DNA of 64,000 nt from UBA7960 sp964624065 (GCA_964624065.1 CAZUWF010000005.1:22052-86051), one strand, 5' to 3'. Positions 34,280 to 44,058 are shown, counted from the stretch's first letter. A program made the numbers and translations. The notes: generated by a model not told the origin, from the letters alone.

Positions 34280-36295
34280 ATGAATCGACTAAAAGCAACC
34301 GTAATCATTATTTTAGCAATGAATGTTTTTTTAAGCTGTGCAACCAAACAAAGCAAAGAGGTTTTTCCGATTTACAAGGGCAACGATTTGGGCGTTGTCT
34401 ATTCGCCTGAACAGACCAAATTTCGCGTTTGGGCGCCCACCGCCGTTGAGGTAGTGCTGCGCCTTTATGAAGAAGGGATGGGTGGCGAGGCCGTTGAAAC
34501 CCACAACCTGGAAAAAGACAAAGATGGTACGTGGCTTTTAGTCTTGAAGGGCGACAAAAAGAACCTATACTACACTTTTCAGGCACTAATTGACCATAAG
34601 TGGAAGAATGAGGTGCCGGACCCGCAAGCCAAGGCCGTTGGAGTGAATGGAAATAGGGGAATGATAGTTGATTTTTCCGAAACAAACCCGGAAGGTTGGG
34701 AAAATGACACCAGGCCACCCCTCAATTGCTTTGGCGAAATAGTTATTTGGGAAATTCACCTAAGGGATTTTAGCATCCACCCAAGCTCCGGTTCGAGCTT
34801 TCCGGGAAAATTCCTGGCATTCACCGAACGTGCAACAAAAACGCCAGGCGGTAAAGCCACCATGGTTGATCATTTGGTTGAACTTGGCATCACCCACGTT
34901 CACCTACTTCCTGTGTATGACTTCTTCACCGTGGACGAGACACTGCTTGACCAACCACAATTTAATTGGGGTTACGATCCAAAAAACTTTAATGCCGTTG
35001 AGGGCTCCTACGCCACCGACCCATTTGACGGACGGGTCAGGATAAGGGAGTTCAAGGAAATGGTTCAAGCCTTGCATCAAGCCGGAATTAGGGTCATTAT
35101 GGACGTTGTTTACAATCATATGTTCGATGCCGGTAAATCTGCCTTCGAACAATTGGTTCCCGGCTACTATTTCCGTATGAATGAAGATGGTACATTTTCC
35201 AATGGTTCGGCCTGTGGAAACGAAACCGCCTCCGAAAAGCCCATGATGCGCAAGTTTATGGTAGAATCACTAAGGCACTGGGCAACAGAGTACCGAATTG
35301 ACGGCTTTAGGGTTGACCTTATGGGCCTTCACGACATAGAAACCATGAATCAAATCCGCAAGGAACTCGATAAAATTGATCCGACAATTGTACTGTACGG
35401 CGAAGGATGGACTGCTGGCGATTCCACCCTTCCACTAGAACAACGGGCCGTTAAGCACAATGCCAAGAAACTTAACGGAATAGCAGTTTTTAGCGATGAC
35501 ATACGCGATGCAATAAGGGGACACTGGTACGAGGAAAAAGATCAAGGCTTCATGGTGGGACGCTCAGGGGTTAAGGAGAGCATAAAATTTGGTGTGGTTG
35601 CCGCTACCAAACATCCGGAAATTGACTACAAGGCTGTAAATTACTCAGATGCCCCGTATGCTAAGAGCCCGCTGCACACAATAACCTACGTTACCTGTCA
35701 CGACAACCCCGTGCTTTGGGACAAAACAGTGTTTACTTGCAATCCTTGCAGCAAGCAAGACAAGCTCGACATTCAAAAACTTGCCAATGGGATAGTACTA
35801 ACCAGCCAGGGCATAGCTTTCTTGCACGCTGGCGAGGAAATTGTTCGCACCAAATTTGGCGAGCATAACAGCTTTAACCTGCCCGATAGTATCAACCAGC
35901 TTGTTTGGACCAACAAGGAGGAGTACTATGATGTTTTCGAGTTTTATCGCGATATGGTGTCAATGCGCAAAAACCATCCTGCCTTTAGGATGCCCTCCAC
36001 CGATATGCTTCAGAAGCATCTAAGCTTTTTGGAGGTTGACCACCCATTGGTGGTTGGTTTCCACATTGGTAACAACGCCAATGGCGATAAGTGGAAACAT
36101 ATTGTGGTATTTTACAATTCTGACCCCGAAAGTGTATGGGTTGAATTACCCGAAGGTAAGTGGCGCGTGGTTGCAAGCAAGTATCAGGTGAATGAAAAGG
36201 GGGTTAACACACCCGGTTACAAGGGTATTTTTGAGGGGAAGGTTAAGATTCCATCCAGGTCAATTCTTGTTTTGGTTGATCAAGAAAGCATTTAA
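34280..36295 (+). CDS. pulA: Type I pullulanase lipoprotein
   Basis: A 671-residue debranching enzyme cutting alpha-1,6 links in pullulan, glycogen or amylopectin fragments. The signal peptide ends VFLSC (Cys20), so it is a lipoprotein. An N-terminal CBM48 (about 40-125) is followed by the GH13_14 barrel with the FNWGYDPKNFNAVEGSY signature. The catalytic triad is Asp346 (GFRVDLMG), Glu375 (LYGEGW) and Asp475 (CHDNPVLWD). There is no CBM41, and no neighbouring SusC/D genes, so this is not a classical starch locus. A phosphohexomutase lies just upstream. Confidence 0.93.
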   Translation: MNRLKATVIIILAMNVFLSCATKQSKEVFPIYKGNDLGVVYSPEQTKFRVWAPTAVEVVLRLYEEGMGGEAVETHNLEKDKDGTWLLVLKGDKKNLYYTFQALIDHKWKNEVPDPQAKAVGVNGNRGMIVDFSETNPEGWENDTRPPLNCFGEIVIWEIHLRDFSIHPSSGSSFPGKFLAFTERATKTPGGKATMVDHLVELGITHVHLLPVYDFFTVDETLLDQPQFNWGYDPKNFNAVEGSYATDPFDGRVRIREFKEMVQALHQAGIRVIMDVVYNHMFDAGKSAFEQLVPGYYFRMNEDGTFSNGSACGNETASEKPMMRKFMVESLRHWATEYRIDGFRVDLMGLHDIETMNQIRKELDKIDPTIVLYGEGWTAGDSTLPLEQRAVKHNAKKLNGIAVFSDDIRDAIRGHWYEEKDQGFMVGRSGVKESIKFGVVAATKHPEIDYKAVNYSDAPYAKSPLHTITYVTCHDNPVLWDKTVFTCNPCSKQDKLDIQKLANGIVLTSQGIAFLHAGEEIVRTKFGEHNSFNLPDSINQLVWTNKEEYYDVFEFYRDMVSMRKNHPAFRMPSTDMLQKHLSFLEVDHPLVVGFHIGNNANGDKWKHIVVFYNSDPESVWVELPEGKWRVVASKYQVNEKGVNTPGYKGIFEGKVKIPSRSILVLVDQESI

Positions 36296-37021
36296 AACCC
36301 CTTATTGAAGCCAATCTTTAGCAAGCTGTGCCCCAAACCTCTGTGAAAGGCCAAAATGTAACATCTTAAGCTTGCCGTGATGGTTGGGAGCAGGCAACAA
36401 ATGCAACCGAAAGAGGTTCCCGATGTTATTAGCTATCCTAAAGCTTGGCCTTAAGGTTTAACCCTCCTATAAGAACTTATTTGAGAGGTAATGGCAGAGG
36501 TCCAAATATCCATTATGGCCTTGGTCGGGCAAGGCAGGGTGATACTGTTTGTTCAGGTTCCTAATTTAAAGAAATGAAAACAAGGGCGGTTTGTTACAGG
36601 AACTTGGATGTTAGCAAGTTGTCTTTGCATCGCTACTACCAAACTGTAGGGGTTGGGGTTTTTCGCGCAAATTAATGGCTTCTGGCCTTAAACTCTTTAC
36701 AATCACTTTCCACAAAGCATTTGACCAAATTCCCCTATTGTTTAAAGCATTCGAAAATCTAAGGTTATCAGGTGTTGGCAAAATTATCCTTCCGGAAGCT
36801 AACCGGCAAACTTCGATTCAATAGAAATAACAAAAAACCTCATCAATTTTTCGGGTTACAAACCCTCAATGATCGGCCCAGGTAAGGTGGCGTTTAATAT
36901 TGTGGCTCCCATTGCGGCAAATTCATAAGTGGAAAGTGAGTTTCACTAAAAAAAATAGTTTGTGATTTTTAATTTGAATATTGCTAACTTTACCCTTGAT
37001 TAACCTTAAAAAAGCAAATTT
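36296..37021. other. 726-nt intergenic region with nothing recognised
   Basis: The stretch has stop codons in all frames and no open frame of note. There is no tRNA or hairpin terminator that I can support, and the -7 elements are only weak (TAACTTTAC near 36985). It may hold a long 5' leader for the downstream gene or decayed sequence. Confidence 0.5.
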
Positions 37022-38146
37022 ATGGCCGTTAACGTTCGCGAAGTAAGTGGTAAAAGGGATATGAAAACCTTCATCTACCTCCCCGAAAAAATACACGCTG
37101 ACCACAAAACCTGGGTACACCCTATTTACATTGAAGAGTGGGCCTATTTCAATCCAAAGAAAAACAGGTCCTTTTCATACAGTGACACCGTGCTTGCCAT
37201 TGCCTGGGACGGCGATAAACCTGTAGGCCGAATCATGGGCATTGTGAACACTAAATTTAACAAAATTGCAAACGAAAACAATGCCAGGTTTTACGGCCTT
37301 GAGTGCTACAAGGATATTGAAATAGCCAAAGCGCTTTTATCCTTTATCGAAAATTGGGCAAGGGAAAAGGGTTGCGATAAACTGGTTGGCCCCCTTGGGT
37401 TTTCTGACAAGGATCCTCAAGGCTGCATGATTGAAGGTCACGATCAGAGGGTTACGATAACCAGCAATCATAGTTTTCCTTGGATGAAGGAGTTTTACGG
37501 GGAACTAGGCTATGAAAAGGAAATAGATATGATTTCACTTTTGGCACCAATACCCGATGAAATGCCGGCTTACATTGATAGGATTGCTGAAAGGGTTTTG
37601 CGAAACACAGATTTCAAGCTGTTGGAGTTTACAAGCCGCAAGCAAATGAAGCCTTGGATTGTTCCAATATTCAGGTTGGTAAACGAAACATTTAAGGGTA
37701 TTTACGGCTTCGTACCAATGGACGAAAAGGAAATGCAAGAAATGGCTGCCAGGTACATACCCATACTCAATCCTAGATTTATTAAGATAGTTACCAACCT
37801 CCAAGGGCAACCAATTGCATTTATGGTTATGATGCCTGAAATTAGCGAGGGAATAAGAAAAGCACGAGGCCGACTCCTGCCCTTTGGTTGGTATCATATC
37901 CTGCGCGAAGGCAAGAAAACCAAGATGGTAACCTCATTGCTCGGAGCCATTAGAGAGGATTTTAGAGGGAGGGGAGTTGATATGCTTATGGGATTAAAAA
38001 TAGTGGCATCATGCCAGCAGGCAGGTATGAAAATAATGGACAGCCACCTAATCCTTGAAACCAACAAGAACATGATTGCCGAATATGTAAGGTTCAAAGG
38101 AGAGATTCACAAGAGATTCAGGGTGTTTCAGAAAAAGCTCAATTAA
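37022..38146 (+). CDS. GNAT-like fold protein of unknown substrate
   Basis: A 374-residue cytosolic protein found in many Bacteroidota, with an N-terminal acyltransferase-like half. It carries the motifs LAIAWDGDKPVGRIMGI (about 57-73), KLVGPLGFSDKDPQG (about 121-135) and FYGELGYEKEIDM, where a GNAT N-myristoyl-type fold would hold a CoA-like ligand. The C-terminal half has a second GNAT-like core with TSLLGAIREDFRGRGVDMLM (about 303-322), a near R-G-x-G CoA loop. So it looks like a tandem-GNAT protein. The fdhD gene begins 4 nt downstream. Substrate is unknown. Confidence 0.72.
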   Translation: MAVNVREVSGKRDMKTFIYLPEKIHADHKTWVHPIYIEEWAYFNPKKNRSFSYSDTVLAIAWDGDKPVGRIMGIVNTKFNKIANENNARFYGLECYKDIEIAKALLSFIENWAREKGCDKLVGPLGFSDKDPQGCMIEGHDQRVTITSNHSFPWMKEFYGELGYEKEIDMISLLAPIPDEMPAYIDRIAERVLRNTDFKLLEFTSRKQMKPWIVPIFRLVNETFKGIYGFVPMDEKEMQEMAARYIPILNPRFIKIVTNLQGQPIAFMVMMPEISEGIRKARGRLLPFGWYHILREGKKTKMVTSLLGAIREDFRGRGVDMLMGLKIVASCQQAGMKIMDSHLILETNKNMIAEYVRFKGEIHKRFRVFQKKLN

Positions 38147-38150
38147 TTCA

Positions 38151-38939
38151 ATGCCAACTTCAGGGGCTGAAGGTAAGGAAGTCTTCAGGTACGAAAATGG
38201 TTATCTTTCAAAGGTACACGATCAAGTTGCCAGTGAATTAAATGTTAGGATCGTGCTTCAATGCGAGGTAATCGGAACCCTTACTTGCACGCCCAACCAT
38301 ATAGAAGAGCTTGCCGCCGGTTACCTTGTTACTTCGGGTTTGGTGAGCCACCACAACCGGATGTTACATCTTGAATACATTGAGAGTGAGGCCAAGATTG
38401 ATGTTACCCTTCAAAACAACCAAGTCCTCCTAAATAAGAATTACTCGGTAGTAAAACCCCTTGGCTGTGCCTCGGGCGAAATTCTTTTCATAAGGGTGGA
38501 AAATAAGGATCTGAAAATGCCCGATACAAATATTGAGGCAATTAAAATTGGCGATTTGATGAGGCAATTCAACAAGTGCTCCGACTTGTTTTTGACCACT
38601 GGAGGCGTTCATTCCTGTGCTTTGGCCAACAGCCAAGAAATTATTGTTTGCCGCGATGACATTGGCCGCCACAATGCTGTAGATAAGGTAGTTGGAGCCC
38701 TTATTTTGCAAAAATGTGGCCCCGAAGGGCTAATTTTGCTCACCACCGGCCGAATTTCATCAGAGATTGTACAAAAAGCAATCAATGCCAGGCTTAGCAT
38801 GATAGTTTCGCGCAGCGCCCCAACCTCACGTGCTGTCGAACTTGCCCAAGAATTTGGCCTTACGCTGGTGGGTTTTGCTCGTGGAGGCAATTTCAATTTA
38901 TACTGCTGCCCCGAGAAGGTGATATTAAGAAATAAATAA
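38151..38939 (+). CDS. fdhD: Sulfurtransferase FdhD, formate dehydrogenase accessory
   Basis: A 262-residue FdhD-family protein, which moves sulfur from a cysteine desulfurase to bis-molybdopterin or tungstopterin cofactors. The C-terminal signature GVHSCALANSQEIIVCRDDIGRHNAVDK (about residues 155-182) is intact. The functional cysteine loop has only Cys106 (LGCASGE), not the CxxC of the E. coli protein. Some homologues elsewhere also have one. No formate dehydrogenase or molybdopterin gene lies in the window. It follows the GNAT-like gene with a 4-nt gap. Confidence 0.9.
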   Translation: MPTSGAEGKEVFRYENGYLSKVHDQVASELNVRIVLQCEVIGTLTCTPNHIEELAAGYLVTSGLVSHHNRMLHLEYIESEAKIDVTLQNNQVLLNKNYSVVKPLGCASGEILFIRVENKDLKMPDTNIEAIKIGDLMRQFNKCSDLFLTTGGVHSCALANSQEIIVCRDDIGRHNAVDKVVGALILQKCGPEGLILLTTGRISSEIVQKAINARLSMIVSRSAPTSRAVELAQEFGLTLVGFARGGNFNLYCCPEKVILRNK

Positions 38940-39018
38940 CTACAAATTTTAACCTCCCAAAAAATTATCCATACCAATCACTTAATCCTCAAATTTTCAA
39001 ATCCTCGAATCAATTCCA

Positions 39019-39027
39019 TATCTTTGC
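39019..39027 (+). promoter_or_regulatory. -7 promoter element for purB
   Basis: TATCTTTGC is a full match to TAnnTTTG. The TTG at 39024 is part of this element, so the ATG at 39042 is the start of purB, with a leader of about 11 nt. Confidence 0.5.
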
Positions 39028-39041
39028 AAAAACCCTTTCCA

Positions 39042-40397
39042 ATGCCCAGCAATTCCATCAATTGTATATCGCCAATAGACGGAAGGTACCGAAGAGCCAC
39101 CACGCCTCTTCTTGATTTTTTTTCCGAGAAGGCGCTAATTAGGTACCGGATTATGGTGGAGATAGCCTACTTTGAGGCACTTTGCCGCATACTACCCGAG
39201 CTGCAAGATTTTGATTCGTCGAAATTTGAAACCTTGAACGAAATTTTTCAGGACTTTACTGACGAGGATGCCCTAATGGTAAAGGAAATTGAAAAAACCA
39301 CCAACCACGACATAAAGGCAGTAGAATACTTCATTAAGGAAAAATTTGCCAAGCTTGGTCTTTCAAAATTTGGGGAGTTCGTTCATTTTGGCCTCACCTC
39401 GCAGGATATAAACAATACCGCACTGCCATTGATGATTAAGGACGGGTTCAAGTATGTTCTGTTTCCTGCGTTTGAAAACTTGCAGTCAAGCTTGTATGAA
39501 ATGGCAGTAAGGTGGAAGGACGCTCCAATGCTGGCCCGCACCCACGGGCAGCCGGCAAGCCCAACAACTATGGGCAAGGAAGTTTTGGTCTTTCATTCCC
39601 GCATAGAGGAGCAACTTAAACAATTAAATACCTGCAAGTTTCCTGGAAAATTTGGCGGCGCCACCGGAAATTTCAACGCACACCACGTGGCATATCCGGA
39701 GGTTGATTGGAACAATTTTGCTGATGAATTCCTGGCAGGCTTGGGGCTAAATCGCTCTTATCCAACCACCCAAATTGATCACTACGATAATCTTGCGGCA
39801 ATTTTCGACAACTTGAAACGAATTTGCACGATAATAATTGACCTCAACCGAGATTTCTGGACCTACATTTCTTTGGATTACTTCTCCCAGAAAGTAGAAA
39901 AAAGCGAGGTTGGTTCTTCGGCTATGCCACACAAGGTCAATCCCATAGATTTCGAAAACTCCGAAGGAAACGCCGGAATTGCAATTGCCCTTTTTGAGCA
40001 TTTTTCGTCAAAACTGCCAATATCAAGGTTGCAGCGCGATTTAACCGATTCAACCGTTTCGAGAAACATTGGGGTGGCCTTTGCTCACCTGCTAATTTCG
40101 TTGACCAGTACTAGAAAAGGGCTTTCAAAGATTTCCCTCAACGAACCTACTCTCCTAAATGACCTTGAAAACAACCCGGCAGTAATTGCAGAAGCTATCC
40201 AAACCATTCTGCGAAAAATTAATTACCCCATGCCATACGAGAAACTGAAAGAACTTACCCGAAGCGGCCAGAAGATAACCCTCAACTCTATTTTGAATTT
40301 CATTGATTCCTTAGAAATTTCTCAAGCTCAAAAGGATCAACTGAAAATAATCAAACCACATAATTACACTGGCATACAACCAGATTGCTTGAAATAA
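39042..40397 (+). CDS. purB: Adenylosuccinate lyase
   Basis: A 451-residue enzyme of purine synthesis that splits SAICAR and adenylosuccinate with release of fumarate. It belongs to the fumarase/aspartase superfamily. The signature loop GSSAMPHKVNPIDFEN (about 287-302), the HFGLTSQDINNT motif (about 114-125) and RTHGQPASPTTMGKE (about 165-179) are intact. ATG 39042 (MPSNSINCISPIDGRY) is chosen, since the upstream TTG lies inside the promoter. It is followed by the ABC exporter gene 6 nt later. Confidence 0.95.
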   Translation: MPSNSINCISPIDGRYRRATTPLLDFFSEKALIRYRIMVEIAYFEALCRILPELQDFDSSKFETLNEIFQDFTDEDALMVKEIEKTTNHDIKAVEYFIKEKFAKLGLSKFGEFVHFGLTSQDINNTALPLMIKDGFKYVLFPAFENLQSSLYEMAVRWKDAPMLARTHGQPASPTTMGKEVLVFHSRIEEQLKQLNTCKFPGKFGGATGNFNAHHVAYPEVDWNNFADEFLAGLGLNRSYPTTQIDHYDNLAAIFDNLKRICTIIIDLNRDFWTYISLDYFSQKVEKSEVGSSAMPHKVNPIDFENSEGNAGIAIALFEHFSSKLPISRLQRDLTDSTVSRNIGVAFAHLLISLTSTRKGLSKISLNEPTLLNDLENNPAVIAEAIQTILRKINYPMPYEKLKELTRSGQKITLNSILNFIDSLEISQAQKDQLKIIKPHNYTGIQPDCLK

Positions 40398-40403
40398 TCG
40401 TAG

Positions 40404-42224
40404 ATGAGGGATTTGTTGAAAATAATCAGGTTCGTGAAGCCTTACAAGGCAAGGATATTCCTTAATTTCCTTTACAACACTATTTCGGCATGCTTCTCCC
40501 TATTTTCAGTAACCATGGCGATTCCTTTCCTAAATGTGCTTTTTGGAATCCAACCCGTAGTTACCCAACTCATTCCATTTTCCTTACGCCCGACGGTTGT
40601 AAAGGAGATTTTGAGTTACCACGTTGGGCAGTTCATTACCTCACTCGGAGAGGCTAAGGCTCTCCTGGCCATAAGCTTGTTGGCTATTGTTGCGAGTTTC
40701 TTGAAAAACGGATTCAAGTACCTCGCCTTGAGGCAAATGGCCTTCCTAAGAAACCACGTGGCGATGTCAATTAGGCAAAACCTTTATGACAAGTCGCTTG
40801 ATTTGCCCATGGCTTATTACGCACGCGAGCGCAAGGGAGACCTTATGTCAAGAATGACCAGCGATGTAAGTCAGGTTGAATCAAGCCTGATAGGTAGCCT
40901 GGAAATTTTATTGCGCGAACCGATAACAATTTTGGTTTTTCTTACCGCACTTCTTGCCCTCAGTCCAAAATTAACCGTTTTCGTGGTGTTGTTGCTGCCT
41001 GTAAGTGCTTTCATTATTGCAAGGGTGGCCAAAAATCTGCGAAGTTCATCCCGTGAAGGCCAGTCCAAGTTGGGCATGCTCCTATCAATTATCGAAGAAA
41101 GTATCTCAGGACTTAGGGTGGTTAAGGCCTTTAATGCCGAGCAAAAAATGAAGGATCGGTTCGAGGCACACAACCATAGGTTCACACACATAATGAATAA
41201 AATCTATTTGAAGCAATACCTTGCATCACCCCTAAGCGAATTCTTGGGTACGGCGGTGGTGGTGGCAATAATGATTTTCGGGGGCACTCTTGTGGTTACG
41301 GGTAATCCAGGCTTCTCGGCGAGCACGCTGATAGGTTACCTCCTTATGTTTTCGATGGTAATCAACCCCGCAAAATACCTTTCGCAAGCTTATTACAACA
41401 TTCAGAAAGGGCTCGCATCGGTTGATAGGGTAATGGAATTGCTACACGTCTCAAATAATGTTGCCGATTCTAAGGAGGCTTTATCAATTACAAGCTTCAA
41501 TGACGAAATTTTGCTCAAGGATGTTTATTTCAGGTACGATCAAAAAGACGTTTTGAAGAATGTTAACCTTCCGATAAAAAGAGGGCAGGTTGTGGCCTTG
41601 GTTGGTCATTCGGGGGCCGGAAAAACTACGTTGGTAGATTTGTTGATGCGATTTCATGACGCCACATCCGGTGAGATATTCATTGATGGAAACCGCTTGA
41701 AGGATTTAGAGGTAAAATCGTGGCGCAATTTGGTTGGGTACGTAAACCAAGATCCAATTTTGTTCAACGATACTGTATACAGCAACATTGCTTTCGGAGG
41801 CTTCGGTGTAGTCAAGGGTGAAGTTGTAGCTGCCGCAAAAATCGCCAATGCCCACCAATTCATTTTAGGTTTGCCTAATGGTTACGATTCAGTTATAGGC
41901 GACAGAGGTTGCAATCTTTCGGGTGGCGAACGCCAAAGATTAAGCATTGCTCGGGCGGTACTTAAAAACCCACCAATTCTTATATTGGACGAAGCCACCA
42001 GCGCCCTCGACACCGGATCGGAGAAGTTGGTTCAAGAAGCGGTTTACAACGTAATGAAAAACAGAACGGTAATAGTAATTGCCCACCGGCTCTCAACCAT
42101 TACTTATTCAAATCAAATCTGCGTATTACAGGAAGGCGAAATTAAAGAGCAAGGATCCCACAGCGAGCTGATGAGGAAAAATGGGATTTACAGGAGGCTC
42201 AATGATTTGCAATTTTTTGAGTAA
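40404..42224 (+). CDS. MsbA-like ABC exporter, fused permease and ATPase
   Basis: A 606-residue half-transporter of the MsbA/MDR type, likely acting as a homodimer. Six membrane helices occupy about 1-320. The nucleotide-binding domain has Walker A GHSGAGKTT (about 400), the Q-loop NQDPILFNDT, the signature LSGGERQRLS, Walker B ILILDEATSALD and the H-loop IAHRLS. Export of a lipid or lipid A precursor is the usual role of MsbA, but the substrate is not readable here. The gene starts 6 nt after purB. Confidence 0.9.
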   Translation: MRDLLKIIRFVKPYKARIFLNFLYNTISACFSLFSVTMAIPFLNVLFGIQPVVTQLIPFSLRPTVVKEILSYHVGQFITSLGEAKALLAISLLAIVASFLKNGFKYLALRQMAFLRNHVAMSIRQNLYDKSLDLPMAYYARERKGDLMSRMTSDVSQVESSLIGSLEILLREPITILVFLTALLALSPKLTVFVVLLLPVSAFIIARVAKNLRSSSREGQSKLGMLLSIIEESISGLRVVKAFNAEQKMKDRFEAHNHRFTHIMNKIYLKQYLASPLSEFLGTAVVVAIMIFGGTLVVTGNPGFSASTLIGYLLMFSMVINPAKYLSQAYYNIQKGLASVDRVMELLHVSNNVADSKEALSITSFNDEILLKDVYFRYDQKDVLKNVNLPIKRGQVVALVGHSGAGKTTLVDLLMRFHDATSGEIFIDGNRLKDLEVKSWRNLVGYVNQDPILFNDTVYSNIAFGGFGVVKGEVVAAAKIANAHQFILGLPNGYDSVIGDRGCNLSGGERQRLSIARAVLKNPPILILDEATSALDTGSEKLVQEAVYNVMKNRTVIVIAHRLSTITYSNQICVLQEGEIKEQGSHSELMRKNGIYRRLNDLQFFE

Positions 42225-42492
42225 ATTTCGATGGAGGAGGGATGGAACGAAAAAACTATAAATGATTACCTTTCAAGCATTCGTTAGCACTCCTAAAACG
42301 CTAATTGAGTCGATAAGTCAATGTGGTCAAGGGGTGGACAAAAAGTTTTGGGGCAAGATCCAATGGCTTAAAAAAAAGTAACCAATAGTGGGTGCAAAGG
42401 TTTCCTTCATACCTGTTTTTTCCAAATGTCTCTTCCCAAGGTCGAAAACCCCGAGGTCCATTATTAATCTTAAGCACTAAAGTAATTCAATC

Positions 42493-42511
42493 TTGGCACT
42501 ATACTTGCCAA
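42493..42511. promoter_or_regulatory. TTGGCA-N7-TGCCAA dyad, possible operator
   Basis: A perfect 6-nt inverted repeat with a 7-nt spacer lies 36 nt before the -7 element of the M48 gene. Short palindromes arise by chance, so only its position makes it notable. Confidence 0.3.
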
Positions 42512-42547
42512 TAATGATCAAACCACCTATCAGGCCAAAAAAATATT

Positions 42548-42555
42548 TAACTTTG
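42548..42555 (+). promoter_or_regulatory. -7 promoter element for the M48 peptidase
   Basis: TAACTTTG fits TAnnTTTG. The predicted start near 42560 leaves about 32 nt before ATG 42592. Confidence 0.45.
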
Positions 42556-42591
42556 AGGTAGTTTTTTGTGCAATCACCTGTTCACTACAAA

Positions 42592-44058
42592 ATGAATACC
42601 AATATGAATATGAAAAGAATATTGACAGTTACCCTGGTAACTGCATCAATTTTTGCCATTACAGCTTGCGTTAAAAACCCTGCAACAGGCAAGCGTCAGT
42701 TTATGCTTATTTCTGAAAAACAGGAAATTGCCATGGGAGCAGAGTATGATCCCCAACTTGTTGAAGCAATGGGTTTGTACGAGAATCCACAACTGCAGGC
42801 TTTGGTGGAGAATATTGTGAGGGAAATGGGCTTGATTTCGCACCGACCCCATTTGAAGTACCATATAAGGTTGTTAGATTCGCCCGTGGTAAATGCCTTC
42901 GCGGTGCCCGGAGGGTACATTTACCTTACCCGCGGCATTCTGGCTCACTTCAACAACCAAGCGGAGTTGGCTGGAGTTATTGGGCACGAAATGGGACATA
43001 TTACCGCAAGGCACACTGTGTCGAAAATGTCGAGCCAAACACTTGCCCAGCTGGCCTTGATTGGGGGCATGGTTGTTTCAGAAACCTTTAGGAATTACGG
43101 CGAGCTGGCAATGATGGGAATGCAGCTGCTATTTCTCAAGTATAGCCGCGACGATGAAAGGGAGGCCGATAGATTGGGTGTGGAATACACTGCCAAGATG
43201 AGATACGATGCTGGCAAATTTGCCGATTTTTACAAATTGCTTCAACGTATGCAACTCGCCTCCGAACATGGTGGAATACCAACCTTTCTTTCCACCCATC
43301 CCGATCCAGGCAACAGGTTTAACGATGTAAAGAAAGATGCTCTAAAATGGCAGCAAGAACTCTCACATAATGAATGGAAGGTGAACACCAACGAATACTT
43401 GTCAATGATTGATGGAATAATTTTCGGTGATGATCCGCGGCAAGGATACGTTGACGGAAATACATTTTATCACCCTACAATGAAGTTTCAGTTCAACTTT
43501 CCACAGGGCTGGAAATTGATCAATTCGCCAACAAGCGTTCAAATTGCAGAACCCGAACAAAAAGCAATCCTCCTGCTAATGCATGCACCAGGCAGCACCC
43601 TCCTTGAAGCATCGGCAAAAATGTTGGAAGATCTTAAACTTCAAGTTATTTCGAGAGATGCCACCCAGGTCAATGGTTTTAATTCATTGGTTGTCATATC
43701 TCAACTTGCCCAAAGCGACCCCACCAAAAATCAAAGGGTGCGAACTAATTTTATGGACATTGGAGGAACCTTTTTGGCTTTTCACGCTGTTTCGCTTGAG
43801 GGGGATTTTACAAATTACACGCCCAATTTTATTTCAACCCAAAACGGTTTTAGGCCACTTACCGATCCTGCAAGAATCAATGTAAAACCAAATATTTTAA
43901 GGGTAAGGAAAATAAACTCCTCAGGAACCCTTTCCAATGCACTTCGAGCACTTAACGTTCCTGCAGGCATGTACCAGGAGATTGCCTTGCTCAACAATCT
44001 GGGTTTGAACGATATGATTCAACCAGGGCAATACATTAAGGTGATTGAAAAGCAGTAG
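42592..44058 (+). CDS. M48 family lipoprotein metallopeptidase with LysM-like end
   Basis: A 488-residue peptidase of the BepA/LoiP-like M48 group, related to outer-membrane protein quality-control proteases. The lipoprotein signal ends FAITAC (Cys26). The zinc motif HEMGH is at His132-His136 with Glu133, and a later Glu ligand lies in DDEREADRLG (about 188-197). A beta-rich domain follows, and the last 45 residues resemble LysM (LLNNLGLNDMIQPGQYIKVI). ATG 42592 is preferred over a TTG 24 nt upstream. ATGs at 42604 and 42610 also exist. Confidence 0.88.
   Translation: MNTNMNMKRILTVTLVTASIFAITACVKNPATGKRQFMLISEKQEIAMGAEYDPQLVEAMGLYENPQLQALVENIVREMGLISHRPHLKYHIRLLDSPVVNAFAVPGGYIYLTRGILAHFNNQAELAGVIGHEMGHITARHTVSKMSSQTLAQLALIGGMVVSETFRNYGELAMMGMQLLFLKYSRDDEREADRLGVEYTAKMRYDAGKFADFYKLLQRMQLASEHGGIPTFLSTHPDPGNRFNDVKKDALKWQQELSHNEWKVNTNEYLSMIDGIIFGDDPRQGYVDGNTFYHPTMKFQFNFPQGWKLINSPTSVQIAEPEQKAILLLMHAPGSTLLEASAKMLEDLKLQVISRDATQVNGFNSLVVISQLAQSDPTKNQRVRTNFMDIGGTFLAFHAVSLEGDFTNYTPNFISTQNGFRPLTDPARINVKPNILRVRKINSSGTLSNALRALNVPAGMYQEIALLNNLGLNDMIQPGQYIKVIEKQ

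Larger units (their letters stand above)
42225..42591. other. Intergenic region before the M48 peptidase gene
   Basis: No gene is supported. It contains a 6-nt dyad (42493-42498 TTGGCA and 42506-42511 TGCCAA) and a -7 promoter element at 42548-42555. Confidence 0.5.
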
